Shown here: positions 1 to 7,683 of the stretch, piece by piece
How the letters are laid out: each line of letters starts with the position of its first letter
Position numbering within the stretch: the first letter of the stretch is position 1
Source: CAYUHK01 sp964475165
GTDB lineage: Bacteria > Verrucomicrobiota > Kiritimatiellia > JAAZAB01
Direction of reading: 5' to 3'
DNA: 64,000 nucleotides
Assembly (NCBI GenBank): GCA_964475165.1
Contig: CAYYVN010000008.1
Location: 1 to 64,000, forward strand
The notes under the pieces: model-generated
Told to the model about the DNA's origin: nothing
The model's database searches: none
The model's input: only the letters and a program-made list of their open reading frames with translations
Translations under genes and position numbers: made by a program

Positions 1-356
1 GTGATCAAAACTACGCCGCGCTGCAGGCGTTCAGCTTCCTCAAGATGTTCCAGGTGTTCCAGGCTCACCAGCCGACCGACATCCCTGGTAGTGAAGCGCG
101 AGAACTTGAAGAAATCTACCAGGTACTTGCCGAAGTATTGGAAGTTTTCACGCGCCATCTGGCGCAGGCTTTCCTGCGAAGCTTGGGTGCCTTGCGCCGC
201 TAAAATGTGGCCTAGGTTAGACATCACCGCCTGGCGCCCCCGTTGGTCGCGTGCGAAAAATCGATCGGCCACGCGCAGCCCCACCCAGTAAGCGAAGCGG
301 CGCGGGAGCCCCTGGCTGATCAACTGCGCCAGGCGATATGACATATAGTCGCTCAT
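1..356 (-). CDS. LpxL/HtrB-like lipid A acyltransferase, N-terminal part (runs off the window)
   Basis: Reading the minus strand from the ATG at 356 gives 118 codons that continue beyond position 1. The visible part starts MSDYMSYRLAQLISQGLPRR and contains NFGxY-type family sequence (NFQYFGKYLVDFFKFSR at about residues 69-85), typical of lauroyl/myristoyl acyltransferases that add secondary acyl chains to lipid A at the inner membrane. The catalytic HX4D motif would lie outside the window and cannot be checked. The start codon overlaps the lipA stop by 4 bases (ATGA), so the two genes are probably co-transcribed and translationally coupled. Family assignment is by pattern only; a different member of the superfamily is possible. 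Confidence 0.75.
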   Translation of the reverse strand, partial: MSDYMSYRLAQLISQGLPRRFAYWVGLRVADRFFARDQRGRQAVMSNLGHILAAQGTQASQESLRQMARENFQYFGKYLVDFFKFSRFTTRDVGRLVSLEHLEHLEEAERLQRGVVLI

Positions 357-1255
357 ATTTGCTGTTTGGCCGTTGCCTGCCGGAATAGTGTTTCGGCCTG
401 ATAGGATGAACGCACCAGCGCCCCAGCGGCCACGGCCCGGAAGCCCATGGCCAAGGCCCGCGCGCGGTAATGCGCGAATTGGTCCGGAGACACGAAACGT
501 TCCACTGGTATATGCCCGCGTGTCGGCGCCAGATATTGTCCCAGGGTCAGGATCTCACAGCCGGCCTGGAGCAGATCCTCCAAGGCTTGGTAAAGCTCGG
601 CATCCCTTTCGCCCAAGCCGAGCATCAAGCCGGATTTGATCGCCGGCCGCGGCTGGAAGCTTCGGGCTTGTTGGAGCACCTGCAGCGAACGCCGGTAATT
701 GGCTTGGGGGCGGATCTGCGGCTGAAGCCGCTCCACAGTTTCCAGGTTATGATTGAAGACATCCGGCGCGGCCTCAAGCACCAGCTTGAGACTGTGCGCT
801 TGGCCTTGAAAATCGGGCGTGAGCACCTCGGTGGTGATGCTACGCGCGGAGAGTCTGCCCAGCTCTTGGAGTTGCCGGATAGTTGCCGCGAAGGCCGCGG
901 CACCGCCATCGGGCAGGTCATCGCGGGTGACGCTGGTGATAACCACATGGCGCAGGCCGAGCCGCGCGGCCATGGCGGCCACCCGCTGCGGTTCACCCTC
1001 ATCCAAGGCCAGGGGCTGGCCGCCTTGCACCGCGCAAAAGCGGCAGTGCCTTGTGCAAATATCACCCAGGATCATGAAGGTAGCTGTGCCGTTGCTAAAG
1101 CATTCCGAGCGGTTGGGGCAACGTGCGCTTTCACAGACGGTATGCAGCCCGGCGGCAGCGAGGGCGTCCTGCACGGCCGCATAGCGCCCGTCGGCAGCTA
1201 AGCGAATACGAATCCAGGGCGGCAGACGCGCTGGGGTTGCCCGTTCAAGTTGCAT
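353..1255 (-). CDS. lipA: Lipoyl synthase
   Basis: Radical SAM enzyme that inserts two sulfurs into the octanoyl chain of lipoyl-dependent proteins. The 300-residue product shows the N-terminal auxiliary cluster cysteines (CESARCPNRSEC), then the radical SAM motif CTRHCRFC, with family motifs VITSVTRDDLPDGG and FNHNLETV further on. I chose the ATG at 1255 rather than the longer frame starting at 1375: the extra 40 residues look non-homologous, and a good -10 element sits 6 bases before this ATG. There is no Shine-Dalgarno sequence, so the mRNA may be leaderless. It is the first gene of a minus-strand pair with the acyltransferase and is divergent from comEC. Confidence 0.95.
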   Translation of the reverse strand: MQLERATPARLPPWIRIRLAADGRYAAVQDALAAAGLHTVCESARCPNRSECFSNGTATFMILGDICTRHCRFCAVQGGQPLALDEGEPQRVAAMAARLGLRHVVITSVTRDDLPDGGAAAFAATIRQLQELGRLSARSITTEVLTPDFQGQAHSLKLVLEAAPDVFNHNLETVERLQPQIRPQANYRRSLQVLQQARSFQPRPAIKSGLMLGLGERDAELYQALEDLLQAGCEILTLGQYLAPTRGHIPVERFVSPDQFAHYRARALAMGFRAVAAGALVRSSYQAETLFRQATAKQQI

Positions 1256-1261
1256 ATTGCT

Positions 1262-1290
1262 AGTATGACAGATGCCAGAGGGAGATTCAA
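1262..1290 (-). promoter_or_regulatory. Candidate leaderless promoter of lipA
   Basis: On the minus strand, TTGAAT (1285-1290) and CATACT (1262-1267) are separated by 17 bases. The -10 hexamer ends only 6 bases before the lipA ATG, so transcription would start at or next to the start codon. This is a pattern match without experimental support. Confidence 0.45.
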
Positions 1291-1304
1291 CTCGAACTTC
1301 CCAC

Positions 1305-1332
1305 TTGGTTTTTAGTTCCAGCGCCTTAAACT
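1305..1332 (+). promoter_or_regulatory. Candidate leaderless promoter of comEC
   Basis: TTGGTT (1305-1310), a 16-base spacer and TAAACT (1327-1332) lie just before the comEC ATG at 1339, with only 6 bases between the -10 and the start codon. No Shine-Dalgarno sequence is present. It mirrors the arrangement on the opposite strand for lipA. Confidence 0.4.
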
Positions 1333-1338
1333 GATCGT

Positions 1339-3807
1339 ATGCAGCTTCCGGCGCATCATTTCTTGCGGCGACCATTGATCGGCCTGGCGCTGGCCTTCAT
1401 CGCCGGCTGCGGATGCGCGGGGCTGCTGCGCCCTTGGCCGCCCTTAGCCTGCGCTGGCGCCGGTCTCGGATTGCTCATCCTGGCTTGGCTGGCGCAGCTG
1501 ACGATTCAACGCCGCCAGCATGTCATCCACGGCTCGGTTTTCAGCGCCGCGCGCCCAAACATGGCTCGGATACTTTCCGGCCTGGCCCACGGAGCACTCT
1601 ACCTGGCCGTGGCCGCCGCCGCCGCTTGGGCCACCTCTATGCGCTTGGATGATCCCGCTCCGCATGCTTTGGCAGCCCTGCTGGAGCGCCCGCGTGAAGG
1701 GCTCTGGCTGGAAGGTGTCATTAGCGGCGATCCGCAGGCGCGCCCGGCGCAGGCAGTCGGGAGCTTGCAATGGAGCTTTCCATTGCGGGTAGAGCAGATT
1801 CAACGTCAGCCCACTTGGCAAGCGGCGCGCGGCCGCGTTCAAGTGATCTTGTCGCCAGGATTGGCCGTGCAGCGTCCGCAATATGGTCAACGCTGGCGTC
1901 TGGCCGGAGTGCTTGTGGATAACGCCCGCTTCCCGCTTATGGATGATCAGGCCGCCGCCCTGACCAGCCCCCAGGCGGCGCAACGTCCGACGCTCGAGTG
2001 GGTGCGGCAGCGTTATACTTTCCGGGCGGATGAGGCTCTGTTGTGCGGCGCGCAGCAGGGGCAGTGGCTCTTGCGGGCCTGCTTCCGGCTCAGGCAGCAT
2101 TGCGCGGTCGGTTTGGCTCGCGGCATTGCGCACCGCCCGGAAGTCTCCGGTCTATTGCAAGCCTTGCTGCTGGGCTATCGTCAGGAGTTGCCCGAAAAAT
2201 TGCGCCATGATTTCCTGGCCACGGGCACCTATCATATTTTTGCCATCTCCGGCCAGCATGTGGCCATCTTCGCCCTTTTTATCATCGTCGTCTTGCAGTC
2301 CTATCGTATTGCGCGCGTGAAATGGTTTTTGGTTTTGGCGCCGCTGCTATTGATTTTTACCGTCACCACTGGCATGAGCACCAGCGCCATGCGCGGTTGC
2401 CTGATGGCCGCACTGTGTTTCCTGGGGCCGCTGCTCGCTCGCCGGCCGGATGTGCCTTCGGCCCTGGCGCTGGCGGCATTGATCATTCTGGTCGTGAATC
2501 CTTTGCAACTGTTCGATTATGGTTTCCTGCTCTCTTTCACCGCTGTCACGGGCTTGATCGTCCTCTGCCCGCCCATCTTGCAATGGCTGACGCCCAAACT
2601 GGCTGCCGACCCCCTGCGTCTTCAGCCGGAAAGGGTCTGGATCCGCACCGCGCGGCACGGGTTGCATGCGCTCCTTTTACTCTGGGTGTCTTCGCTGGCG
2701 GCCTGGCTGGTGACCCTGCCGCTGGTGGCGCGCTGGTTCAATCTGATCTCGCCCATTGCCCTGCTGGCCAATCTGGCGGTGATACCATTGGTGACCCTGG
2801 TCTTGCTCACCAGTTGTTTAGCTTTGCTGGGCGGGGCCCTGTGGCCGCTGATCGGTGAGATTTTTAATTTCGCTAATGTACAGTTGGTCTCTTTGCTTAT
2901 CGCAATCACCGATTTTCTGGCGCGGGTACCCGGCGGGCATTTTTTCGTCCGCGCGCCCGCGTTGCTGAGCCTGGCGCTTTGGTTCGGGGGCTTGGCCGCC
3001 TGGGTGATCTGGCGCCGGAAAGCCTGGGCCTGGTTGCCAGCGCTCATCTTGCTGATCTTAGCCCTGGGTCTGGAGCGCTGTTGGGCGCCCAGGATTTGCA
3101 CCGTGGATGTGCTGAACACCATAGATCAACCGACCTATTTTATTCAGGATGCCCGGGGGGCCTCTCTACTGATTGATCCCGGCTCACGCTATCAGGTTCA
3201 CCGGCTTATTCGTCATCTGCGCCGCCAGGGCGTGAACCGGTTGTCGGCTGTGATTCTAACCGGCACCCATGGTCCCCGCGCCAGCAGCGTCACCAATCTA
3301 TTGGAACATCTGCCGGTAACCGAGCTGTGGCTGCCGCCAGCCAGCCAGCGTTCCTCGATTCTGCGGGAGACACGCGCCCTGGCCACGACTAAGAAGACGC
3401 TCATCCGCGATCTGACCAACGGCACAACCCTGGCCTTGTCTCCAGATGCCAGCTGGGTTTTTGTTTCCCATCCAATAGCGGATGGCAAGGAGGCTTCGCT
3501 TTGGTTGCTGCATCGGCGAGGAGCAGCCCTGCTGGGTCTGGATGATGCCTCCTTCCCCATAGCCGCTTTTATGCGCGCTGAGGGCGCCGCCTGGGAGCCA
3601 CTGGCTCTGATCGAAAACCGAATGCGTTCTTCCGCTCGTGCCGCCCCCTGGCCGGAAGAAATTATGCCCGTCCAGAGCATAATCTGCACTCGCTCGCTTG
3701 TTCCTGAACAAGCGGCCGCGCCCTCAACGTGGCGCCTGGCGCCGGGGCAGGGGGCCCGTTGGCGTTGGCTGGATAAAGCTCCGCATTGGGAACGACTGGC
3801 TTTTTGA
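1339..3807 (+). CDS. comEC: ComEC/Rec2-family DNA uptake channel with a degenerate metallo-beta-lactamase domain
   Basis: Polytopic inner-membrane protein of 822 residues; the family transports single-stranded DNA in natural transformation. N-terminal hydrophobic helices and a DUF4131-like part come first. The competence domain follows (about residues 260-560) with the hallmark GTYHIFAISGQHVAIFA, then a C-terminal region from about 590 corresponding to the metallo-beta-lactamase domain. There the expected HxHxDH metal motif is replaced by LTGTHGPRASSVTNLL, with only one histidine, so nuclease activity is doubtful. The type IV pilus-like genes at 8.7-14.6 kb could supply an uptake pilus. There is no Shine-Dalgarno sequence. 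Confidence 0.9.
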   Translation: MQLPAHHFLRRPLIGLALAFIAGCGCAGLLRPWPPLACAGAGLGLLILAWLAQLTIQRRQHVIHGSVFSAARPNMARILSGLAHGALYLAVAAAAAWATSMRLDDPAPHALAALLERPREGLWLEGVISGDPQARPAQAVGSLQWSFPLRVEQIQRQPTWQAARGRVQVILSPGLAVQRPQYGQRWRLAGVLVDNARFPLMDDQAAALTSPQAAQRPTLEWVRQRYTFRADEALLCGAQQGQWLLRACFRLRQHCAVGLARGIAHRPEVSGLLQALLLGYRQELPEKLRHDFLATGTYHIFAISGQHVAIFALFIIVVLQSYRIARVKWFLVLAPLLLIFTVTTGMSTSAMRGCLMAALCFLGPLLARRPDVPSALALAALIILVVNPLQLFDYGFLLSFTAVTGLIVLCPPILQWLTPKLAADPLRLQPERVWIRTARHGLHALLLLWVSSLAAWLVTLPLVARWFNLISPIALLANLAVIPLVTLVLLTSCLALLGGALWPLIGEIFNFANVQLVSLLIAITDFLARVPGGHFFVRAPALLSLALWFGGLAAWVIWRRKAWAWLPALILLILALGLERCWAPRICTVDVLNTIDQPTYFIQDARGASLLIDPGSRYQVHRLIRHLRRQGVNRLSAVILTGTHGPRASSVTNLLEHLPVTELWLPPASQRSSILRETRALATTKKTLIRDLTNGTTLALSPDASWVFVSHPIADGKEASLWLLHRRGAALLGLDDASFPIAAFMRAEGAAWEPLALIENRMRSSARAAPWPEEIMPVQSIICTRSLVPEQAAAPSTWRLAPGQGARWRWLDKAPHWERLAF

Positions 3808-3869
3808 GCTGGCCCAAAGCATGTCAAGCTAACGGCCGCCGCTGCGCTCCAGATAGTCCCATTTTCTTG

Positions 3870-3898
3870 TTGCTTTTCGGGGGGGGGGGGGGTAATCT
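3870..3898 (+). promoter_or_regulatory. Weak candidate promoter whose spacer contains the G14 tract
   Basis: TTGCTT (3870-3875) and TAATCT (3893-3898) are exactly 17 bases apart, and 14 of these 17 bases are the G run. Each hexamer matches the sigma70 consensus at only three positions, so the promoter assignment is weak; the geometry is what makes it notable. A slip of one or two G would change the -35/-10 spacing. Confidence 0.3.
3879..3892. repeat. Homopolymeric G tract (14 G)
   Basis: Uninterrupted run of 14 G on the plus strand, ending 39 bases before the start codon of a secreted protein. Runs of this length are prone to slipped-strand mispairing in bacteria. The exact length may also be uncertain for sequencing reasons. 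Confidence 0.9.
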
Positions 3899-3931
3899 AA
3901 GCTCTTGAGATTCTAAATGGAGGGCCTGGCA

Positions 3932-5557
3932 ATGAATGGTCTTTTGAAAAACCCGCTTGGATTCCTAGCAGGCTGTCTTAGCCTGGCTCTGTTTCTGCCT
4001 CTGGCTGTCGAGGCCAATAATCTCAGAGTGAGCAATGTCTCCCTGACCAACACCCTCAAGCAGGCCGGCACCACCGATATCAAGTTTGATTTGAGCTGGG
4101 AAAATTCCTGGCGGGCCAGTTGGACCGAAGATGATACGGGCGCGGGCCATGATTCACAAACAGTCACCAACTGGGATGCGGCTTGGGTCTTTATCAAGTA
4201 TCGCCTGCGCGAAGGTGCCAACACCAACTGGCAGCATGCGCACCTAGCCTCTGCAGGACATGTGGCCCCGGAAGGCATCACCATCACGCCGGGAGCCACT
4301 GATGGCGATAATGTGGGTGCTTTCATCTATCGTAGCGTCAATGGTTTTGGTCCCTTGAATCTTGCCGATCTATGCCTGCGTTGGGATTACGGGGCCCAGA
4401 ATCTGAAACCCTCCGATCCCTTAGATATCAGCGTGCAGGCCATCGAAATGGTCTATATTCCAGAGGGACCCTTCTATGTGGGCGATGGACGCAATTACGG
4501 GACTTTTAATGACCGCGCTGCCTTTGAAACTGGCACGAGCGGCTTGCCCTTCCGGATAACTGCTGAAAATTACGAGATCACTCTGGGCGGCGGCGGGGAG
4601 GATAGTATGGGCAATCATAACCGGAGAGGATTGCATCAAGAATGGTATGATGGTTTTTCGAATACATTCAGCGTTATCCTGCCGGCGGATTATCCCAAGG
4701 GCTATCACTCCTTTTACTGTATGAAATACGAGATCACCCAGGAACAATATAAGAACTTTCTCAATAAATTAACTCGCGCTCAGCAAAAAGCCTTAGTGCA
4801 TGCGGCCGGCACGAATGCCTCTTATTTTGCCATGTTTGGAACAGCAAGCATCACTAATCGTAACGGTATTCGTTGTTCTGCGGAGGTGGGCGAGGGGCCG
4901 ATCGTCTTCGGCTGTGATTTCAACGGTAATGGCATCTTCGATGAGGAAGATGATGGCCAGGATTTGCCCTGTAACTCTCTTAACTCATACAGAGTACCGG
5001 CCTATCTGGCATGGGCTGGGTTACGGCCGTTTAGCGAATTGGAATATGAAAAAGCCTGTCGCGGACCAAAGTATCCGGTGCTGTACGAATATGCCTGGGG
5101 TGGCACAGATAGAACCTGGTCTACCAACTATGTGGGTCAGGATGGCAGTGGCACCACAACAGCCCTGCCAACCAATGCGAACCATATGCGGTGGACATCT
5201 TCTGGTTTCCTTATATTACGGGCTGGGATTTTTGCCACACCCACTTCCAGTCGCACCAAGGCCGGGGCCGGTTACTATGGGGCGATGGAATTAAGCGGCA
5301 GCATGGATGAAAGCGTGATATCCTTAGGGTCGGCCGCGGGGCGCGCATACAACAAAACGGCGCATGGCGCTGGCCATTTGGCCACCAATGGTCTGCCCAA
5401 TGTGGTGACCAGTTGGCCCCCTAGCTTTGTAGCTGGCAATGGTTGGGGCTATCGCGATTATAGTGAATATTCATCGCAAGTCTCAACTCGCTTTGCCTCA
5501 GGCTCTGGATCATGGCCGCATAGCCAAGGCGGCCGCGGCGTGCGCACAGCCCCCTGA
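3932..5557 (+). CDS. Secreted formylglycine-generating-enzyme-like (SUMF1-fold) protein
   Basis: 541 residues with an N-terminal signal peptide (hydrophobic stretch about 9-27, ending VEANN). An N-terminal beta-rich domain follows (about 28-170; DAAWVFIKYR is seen in related surface proteins). The SUMF1/FGE-fold region (about 175-541) contains YCMKYEITQEQYKNFLN, then DFNGNGIFDEEDDG, an EF-hand-like DxNxNGxxDxxD loop, then AGLRPFSELEYEKACRG. It ends GGRGVRTAP where active enzymes have GFR. The GNVWEW segment is replaced by ELSGSMDES, and the paired active-site cysteines near the C-terminus are missing, so sulfatase maturation is unlikely; a binding or structural surface role is my inference. 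The ATG at 3932 was chosen because GGAGGG lies 7 bases upstream; an in-frame ATG at 3917 has no such site. A G14 tract precedes the gene. Confidence 0.75.
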   Translation: MNGLLKNPLGFLAGCLSLALFLPLAVEANNLRVSNVSLTNTLKQAGTTDIKFDLSWENSWRASWTEDDTGAGHDSQTVTNWDAAWVFIKYRLREGANTNWQHAHLASAGHVAPEGITITPGATDGDNVGAFIYRSVNGFGPLNLADLCLRWDYGAQNLKPSDPLDISVQAIEMVYIPEGPFYVGDGRNYGTFNDRAAFETGTSGLPFRITAENYEITLGGGGEDSMGNHNRRGLHQEWYDGFSNTFSVILPADYPKGYHSFYCMKYEITQEQYKNFLNKLTRAQQKALVHAAGTNASYFAMFGTASITNRNGIRCSAEVGEGPIVFGCDFNGNGIFDEEDDGQDLPCNSLNSYRVPAYLAWAGLRPFSELEYEKACRGPKYPVLYEYAWGGTDRTWSTNYVGQDGSGTTTALPTNANHMRWTSSGFLILRAGIFATPTSSRTKAGAGYYGAMELSGSMDESVISLGSAAGRAYNKTAHGAGHLATNGLPNVVTSWPPSFVAGNGWGYRDYSEYSSQVSTRFASGSGSWPHSQGGRGVRTAP

Positions 5558-5659
5558 TATTTAGGCGTGACAACTCGCGCCGCTTATGCTTTCATCAAGC
5601 ACGGTTATTTACTTATTGCCGGCCAGGCGGGCTTGGCGATCAAACAGGGGAGGGCAAAC

Positions 5660-7243
5660 ATGAAAAGATCTTGGGCTTTACTGGGAATCAGTCTGTGCCT
5701 GCCTGTGGCCATGCTGTGCAGTCAACCGGTGAGAGCATCCTCCTCTCTCCCGGATCAGGAAGAGATCCTCCCTCAGGATCCCATGAGTATGGTCCCCTAT
5801 GAACTCTGGGAGCGCCTCCATGCTTTACAGCAGGCCGGGGCGACACAAGCCGAACGGCAACTGTTGCTGAGTTGGCATGAGGCGTTTTTGGATCAGCAGA
5901 TAAGCTATTTCAATATGCTGCTGAATAATTTGCTGGCGACGGATGAATTGGTATCGGCCGAAGACCTCTGCCAGCGTTTGCAGGGTCAGGCCGACCGTCT
6001 GCTGCGTGAATATTATTTCATGCTCCAGCGCTATTATAACGATCAGGAAGATAAGCAGGCTCTCCTGGATTGGTGTGTCGGTCTCCAGGAACGCAATCTG
6101 CCGGCGGATATGCGCCTGGATGCTTTTCGTTGGCTGCTGGATGCCCGCCGTCAGGTGGGCCCGGCCGCGCTGGTAGCCGAATTGGCACGGGAATGTGTGG
6201 CCACTTTTGATGCGCCAACCGGCATCGGATTGATGAGCGCGGTCCTGGATGCTTATCGTGATGCTGGTGATATAGAGGCTGCCAATCAAGTTTTGGACGC
6301 CATTGATAGCGCCAGTCAGGAGAGCGAGTGGCGGCAGTGGGTGATCTGCCAGCGACTGTATCTGCTGCAGGCGGCGGCGAACTGGTCGGCAGCCGCAGCC
6401 CATTTTCAAAACAATGCGCCCGCGCTGCCGGATGCCAGCTTGGCGGCCTGTTTGCGGCGGGTCAGCGCCGAGGCTCGGCGTCTGGAGCAGTTTGATTATC
6501 TGGCCGGTATCTGTCAGTGGGTTTTTGATAAACAGAAACAGAAGCCGGCGGCCTGGCAGGCGGCGGCCAATGCCTGGCTGGCCAGTGCTGGTGCTCGTGA
6601 GGCGGCCTCCGAGATAGTGCTGCGTCTGAAACGGCTCGAGGAGCTGGACTGCGCGCCCACCGTTCTGGCCCGTTTATTCTCACAATATGACTGTCTCGTT
6701 ATGCAAACCTCGCAGACGAACCTGATAGAGGCCATGGCCAGCTTTGGCGACCGTTTGGCGCCCCGGCTGCCGGATGCCGAGGAGCGGGGCTATCTGCTCT
6801 TTTCAGTGGCCGAACATTACTTTCTCCTGGAAGATTACGAGCGTTCCCTGCAAATCATGGATCAACCGCTGCCTCATCTGAGCAGCGAGCAGCGGGATGT
6901 TTTCGTCAATAAAATCAAGGCCCACCTGGCTTTACAAAAGGGTGACAAAAAAGAAGCCATTGAGCATTTCCGCGCCTTTATGCAGAGTGTCGAGGGGTGG
7001 GAACAGGCCCAGATCCATCCTTTTACCGGTCAGCTTTTCACCAAAGAAATGTGTCTGGGCTTCAATGCCAAGCGCATAGGTGATATTCTGGCATCCATGG
7101 CTGAGACCGCTGGGGCACGGGCGGCTTATCAGGAAGCCGCTGACTATTATGCGGCGGCGCTCCAGAAATTCGAAGCCGACGCGCCTGAAAGCCAGCAGAT
7201 TCAGGAGCAGCAGGCTGCCCTGGCCGAGCTGTTGAAGCAATAA
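5660..7243 (+). CDS. Secreted alpha-helical protein of unknown function (TPR-like)
   Basis: 527 residues. The N-terminus MKRSWALLGISLCLPVAM, ending QPVRAS, looks like a signal peptide, so the protein is probably periplasmic or exported. The rest is rich in Ala, Leu, Glu and Gln, with repeated helix-pair patterns such as YLLFSVAEHYFLLEDYERSL and HLALQKGDKKEAIEHFRAFM, suggesting a tetratricopeptide-like solenoid over much of its length. I do not recognise a specific family. The ATG at 5660 has GGGGAGGG just upstream and starts the signal peptide. It follows the FGE-like gene by 102 bases on the same strand and may be co-transcribed with it. Confidence 0.7.
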   Translation: MKRSWALLGISLCLPVAMLCSQPVRASSSLPDQEEILPQDPMSMVPYELWERLHALQQAGATQAERQLLLSWHEAFLDQQISYFNMLLNNLLATDELVSAEDLCQRLQGQADRLLREYYFMLQRYYNDQEDKQALLDWCVGLQERNLPADMRLDAFRWLLDARRQVGPAALVAELARECVATFDAPTGIGLMSAVLDAYRDAGDIEAANQVLDAIDSASQESEWRQWVICQRLYLLQAAANWSAAAAHFQNNAPALPDASLAACLRRVSAEARRLEQFDYLAGICQWVFDKQKQKPAAWQAAANAWLASAGAREAASEIVLRLKRLEELDCAPTVLARLFSQYDCLVMQTSQTNLIEAMASFGDRLAPRLPDAEERGYLLFSVAEHYFLLEDYERSLQIMDQPLPHLSSEQRDVFVNKIKAHLALQKGDKKEAIEHFRAFMQSVEGWEQAQIHPFTGQLFTKEMCLGFNAKRIGDILASMAETAGARAAYQEAADYYAAALQKFEADAPESQQIQEQQAALAELLKQ

Positions 7244-7254
7244 AGAGGGAGGGG

Positions 7255-7326
7255 CGCGCCCAAGGAGAATCGAACTCCTCTTCCCAGGATGAAAACCTGG
7301 TGTCCTGACCGATAGACGATGGGCGC
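7255..7326 (-). tRNA. tRNA-Glu (anticodon TTC)
   Basis: On the minus strand the acceptor arms GCGCCCA (7320-7326) and TGGGCGC (7256-7262) pair fully. The anticodon stem CCAGG/CCTGG encloses the loop TTTTCAT, giving anticodon TTC. The T arm GAGGAGTTCGATTCTCC is canonical. The 3' CCA is not encoded. A plausible promoter (TTGCTT, 16 bases, TAGGAT) lies upstream on the minus strand. Confidence 0.95.
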
Positions 7327-7449
7327 AGATCAAAAAAGCTTGATCCTAACAGCTCAAGCGCATAAAGCAATAGTTAAATCATCATTTAATGCAAAAACAG
7401 GCGTGCGGCATCATCCGCCGCCGGATTAGATAAGGAGCACATTCATCCT

Positions 7450-7677
7450 ATGGCACGCAGTTGCGATATCTGTGGTAAGGGTCTGCACTTTGGTAATATC
7501 ATTCGGCGGCGCGGTCTACCCAAGGCCAAGGGCGGCATTGGATTGCATCGGACCGGCATTCACCGGCGGGTTTTCCTGCCTAACCTGCAGAAAGTCCGTG
7601 TGCGCGAAAATGGCGGTGTATGCGTTCGGCGGGTGTGCACTCGCTGCATTAAGGCGGGCAAGATTCAAAAAGCCTGA
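7450..7677 (+). CDS. rpmB: 50S ribosomal protein L28
   Basis: 75-residue basic protein of the large ribosomal subunit. The N-terminus MARSCDICGKGLHFGNIIRR, with the CxxC pair and a second CTRC near the C-terminus, matches the zinc-binding (C+) form of bL28; the body is the usual basic sequence (HRRVFLPNLQKVRV). AAGGAG lies 12 bases before the ATG. It is a single gene, convergent with dusB, and the stops are 6 bases apart. Confidence 0.95.
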   Translation: MARSCDICGKGLHFGNIIRRRGLPKAKGGIGLHRTGIHRRVFLPNLQKVRVRENGGVCVRRVCTRCIKAGKIQKA

Positions 7678-7683
7678 GCTTGC

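Noticed and set aside
1..291. Open frame on the plus strand at the left edge
   Set aside because: Its product is Arg/Ser-rich without any family pattern, and the opposite strand reads as an LpxL-like acyltransferase that overlaps the lipA stop in ATGA.
470..1201. 243-codon plus-strand frame inside lipA
   Set aside because: Antisense shadow of a clear radical SAM gene; no ribosome binding site and no recognisable domain.
1256..1375. Longer N-terminus for lipA starting at 1375
   Set aside because: The extra 40 residues do not resemble lipoyl synthase and would overlap the comEC start; the internal ATG has a well-placed -10 element.
7255..7326. tRNA-Glu and tRNA-Thr as integration sites of mobile elements
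   Set aside because: No integrase gene, no duplicated tRNA 3' end and no change in gene content next to either tRNA.
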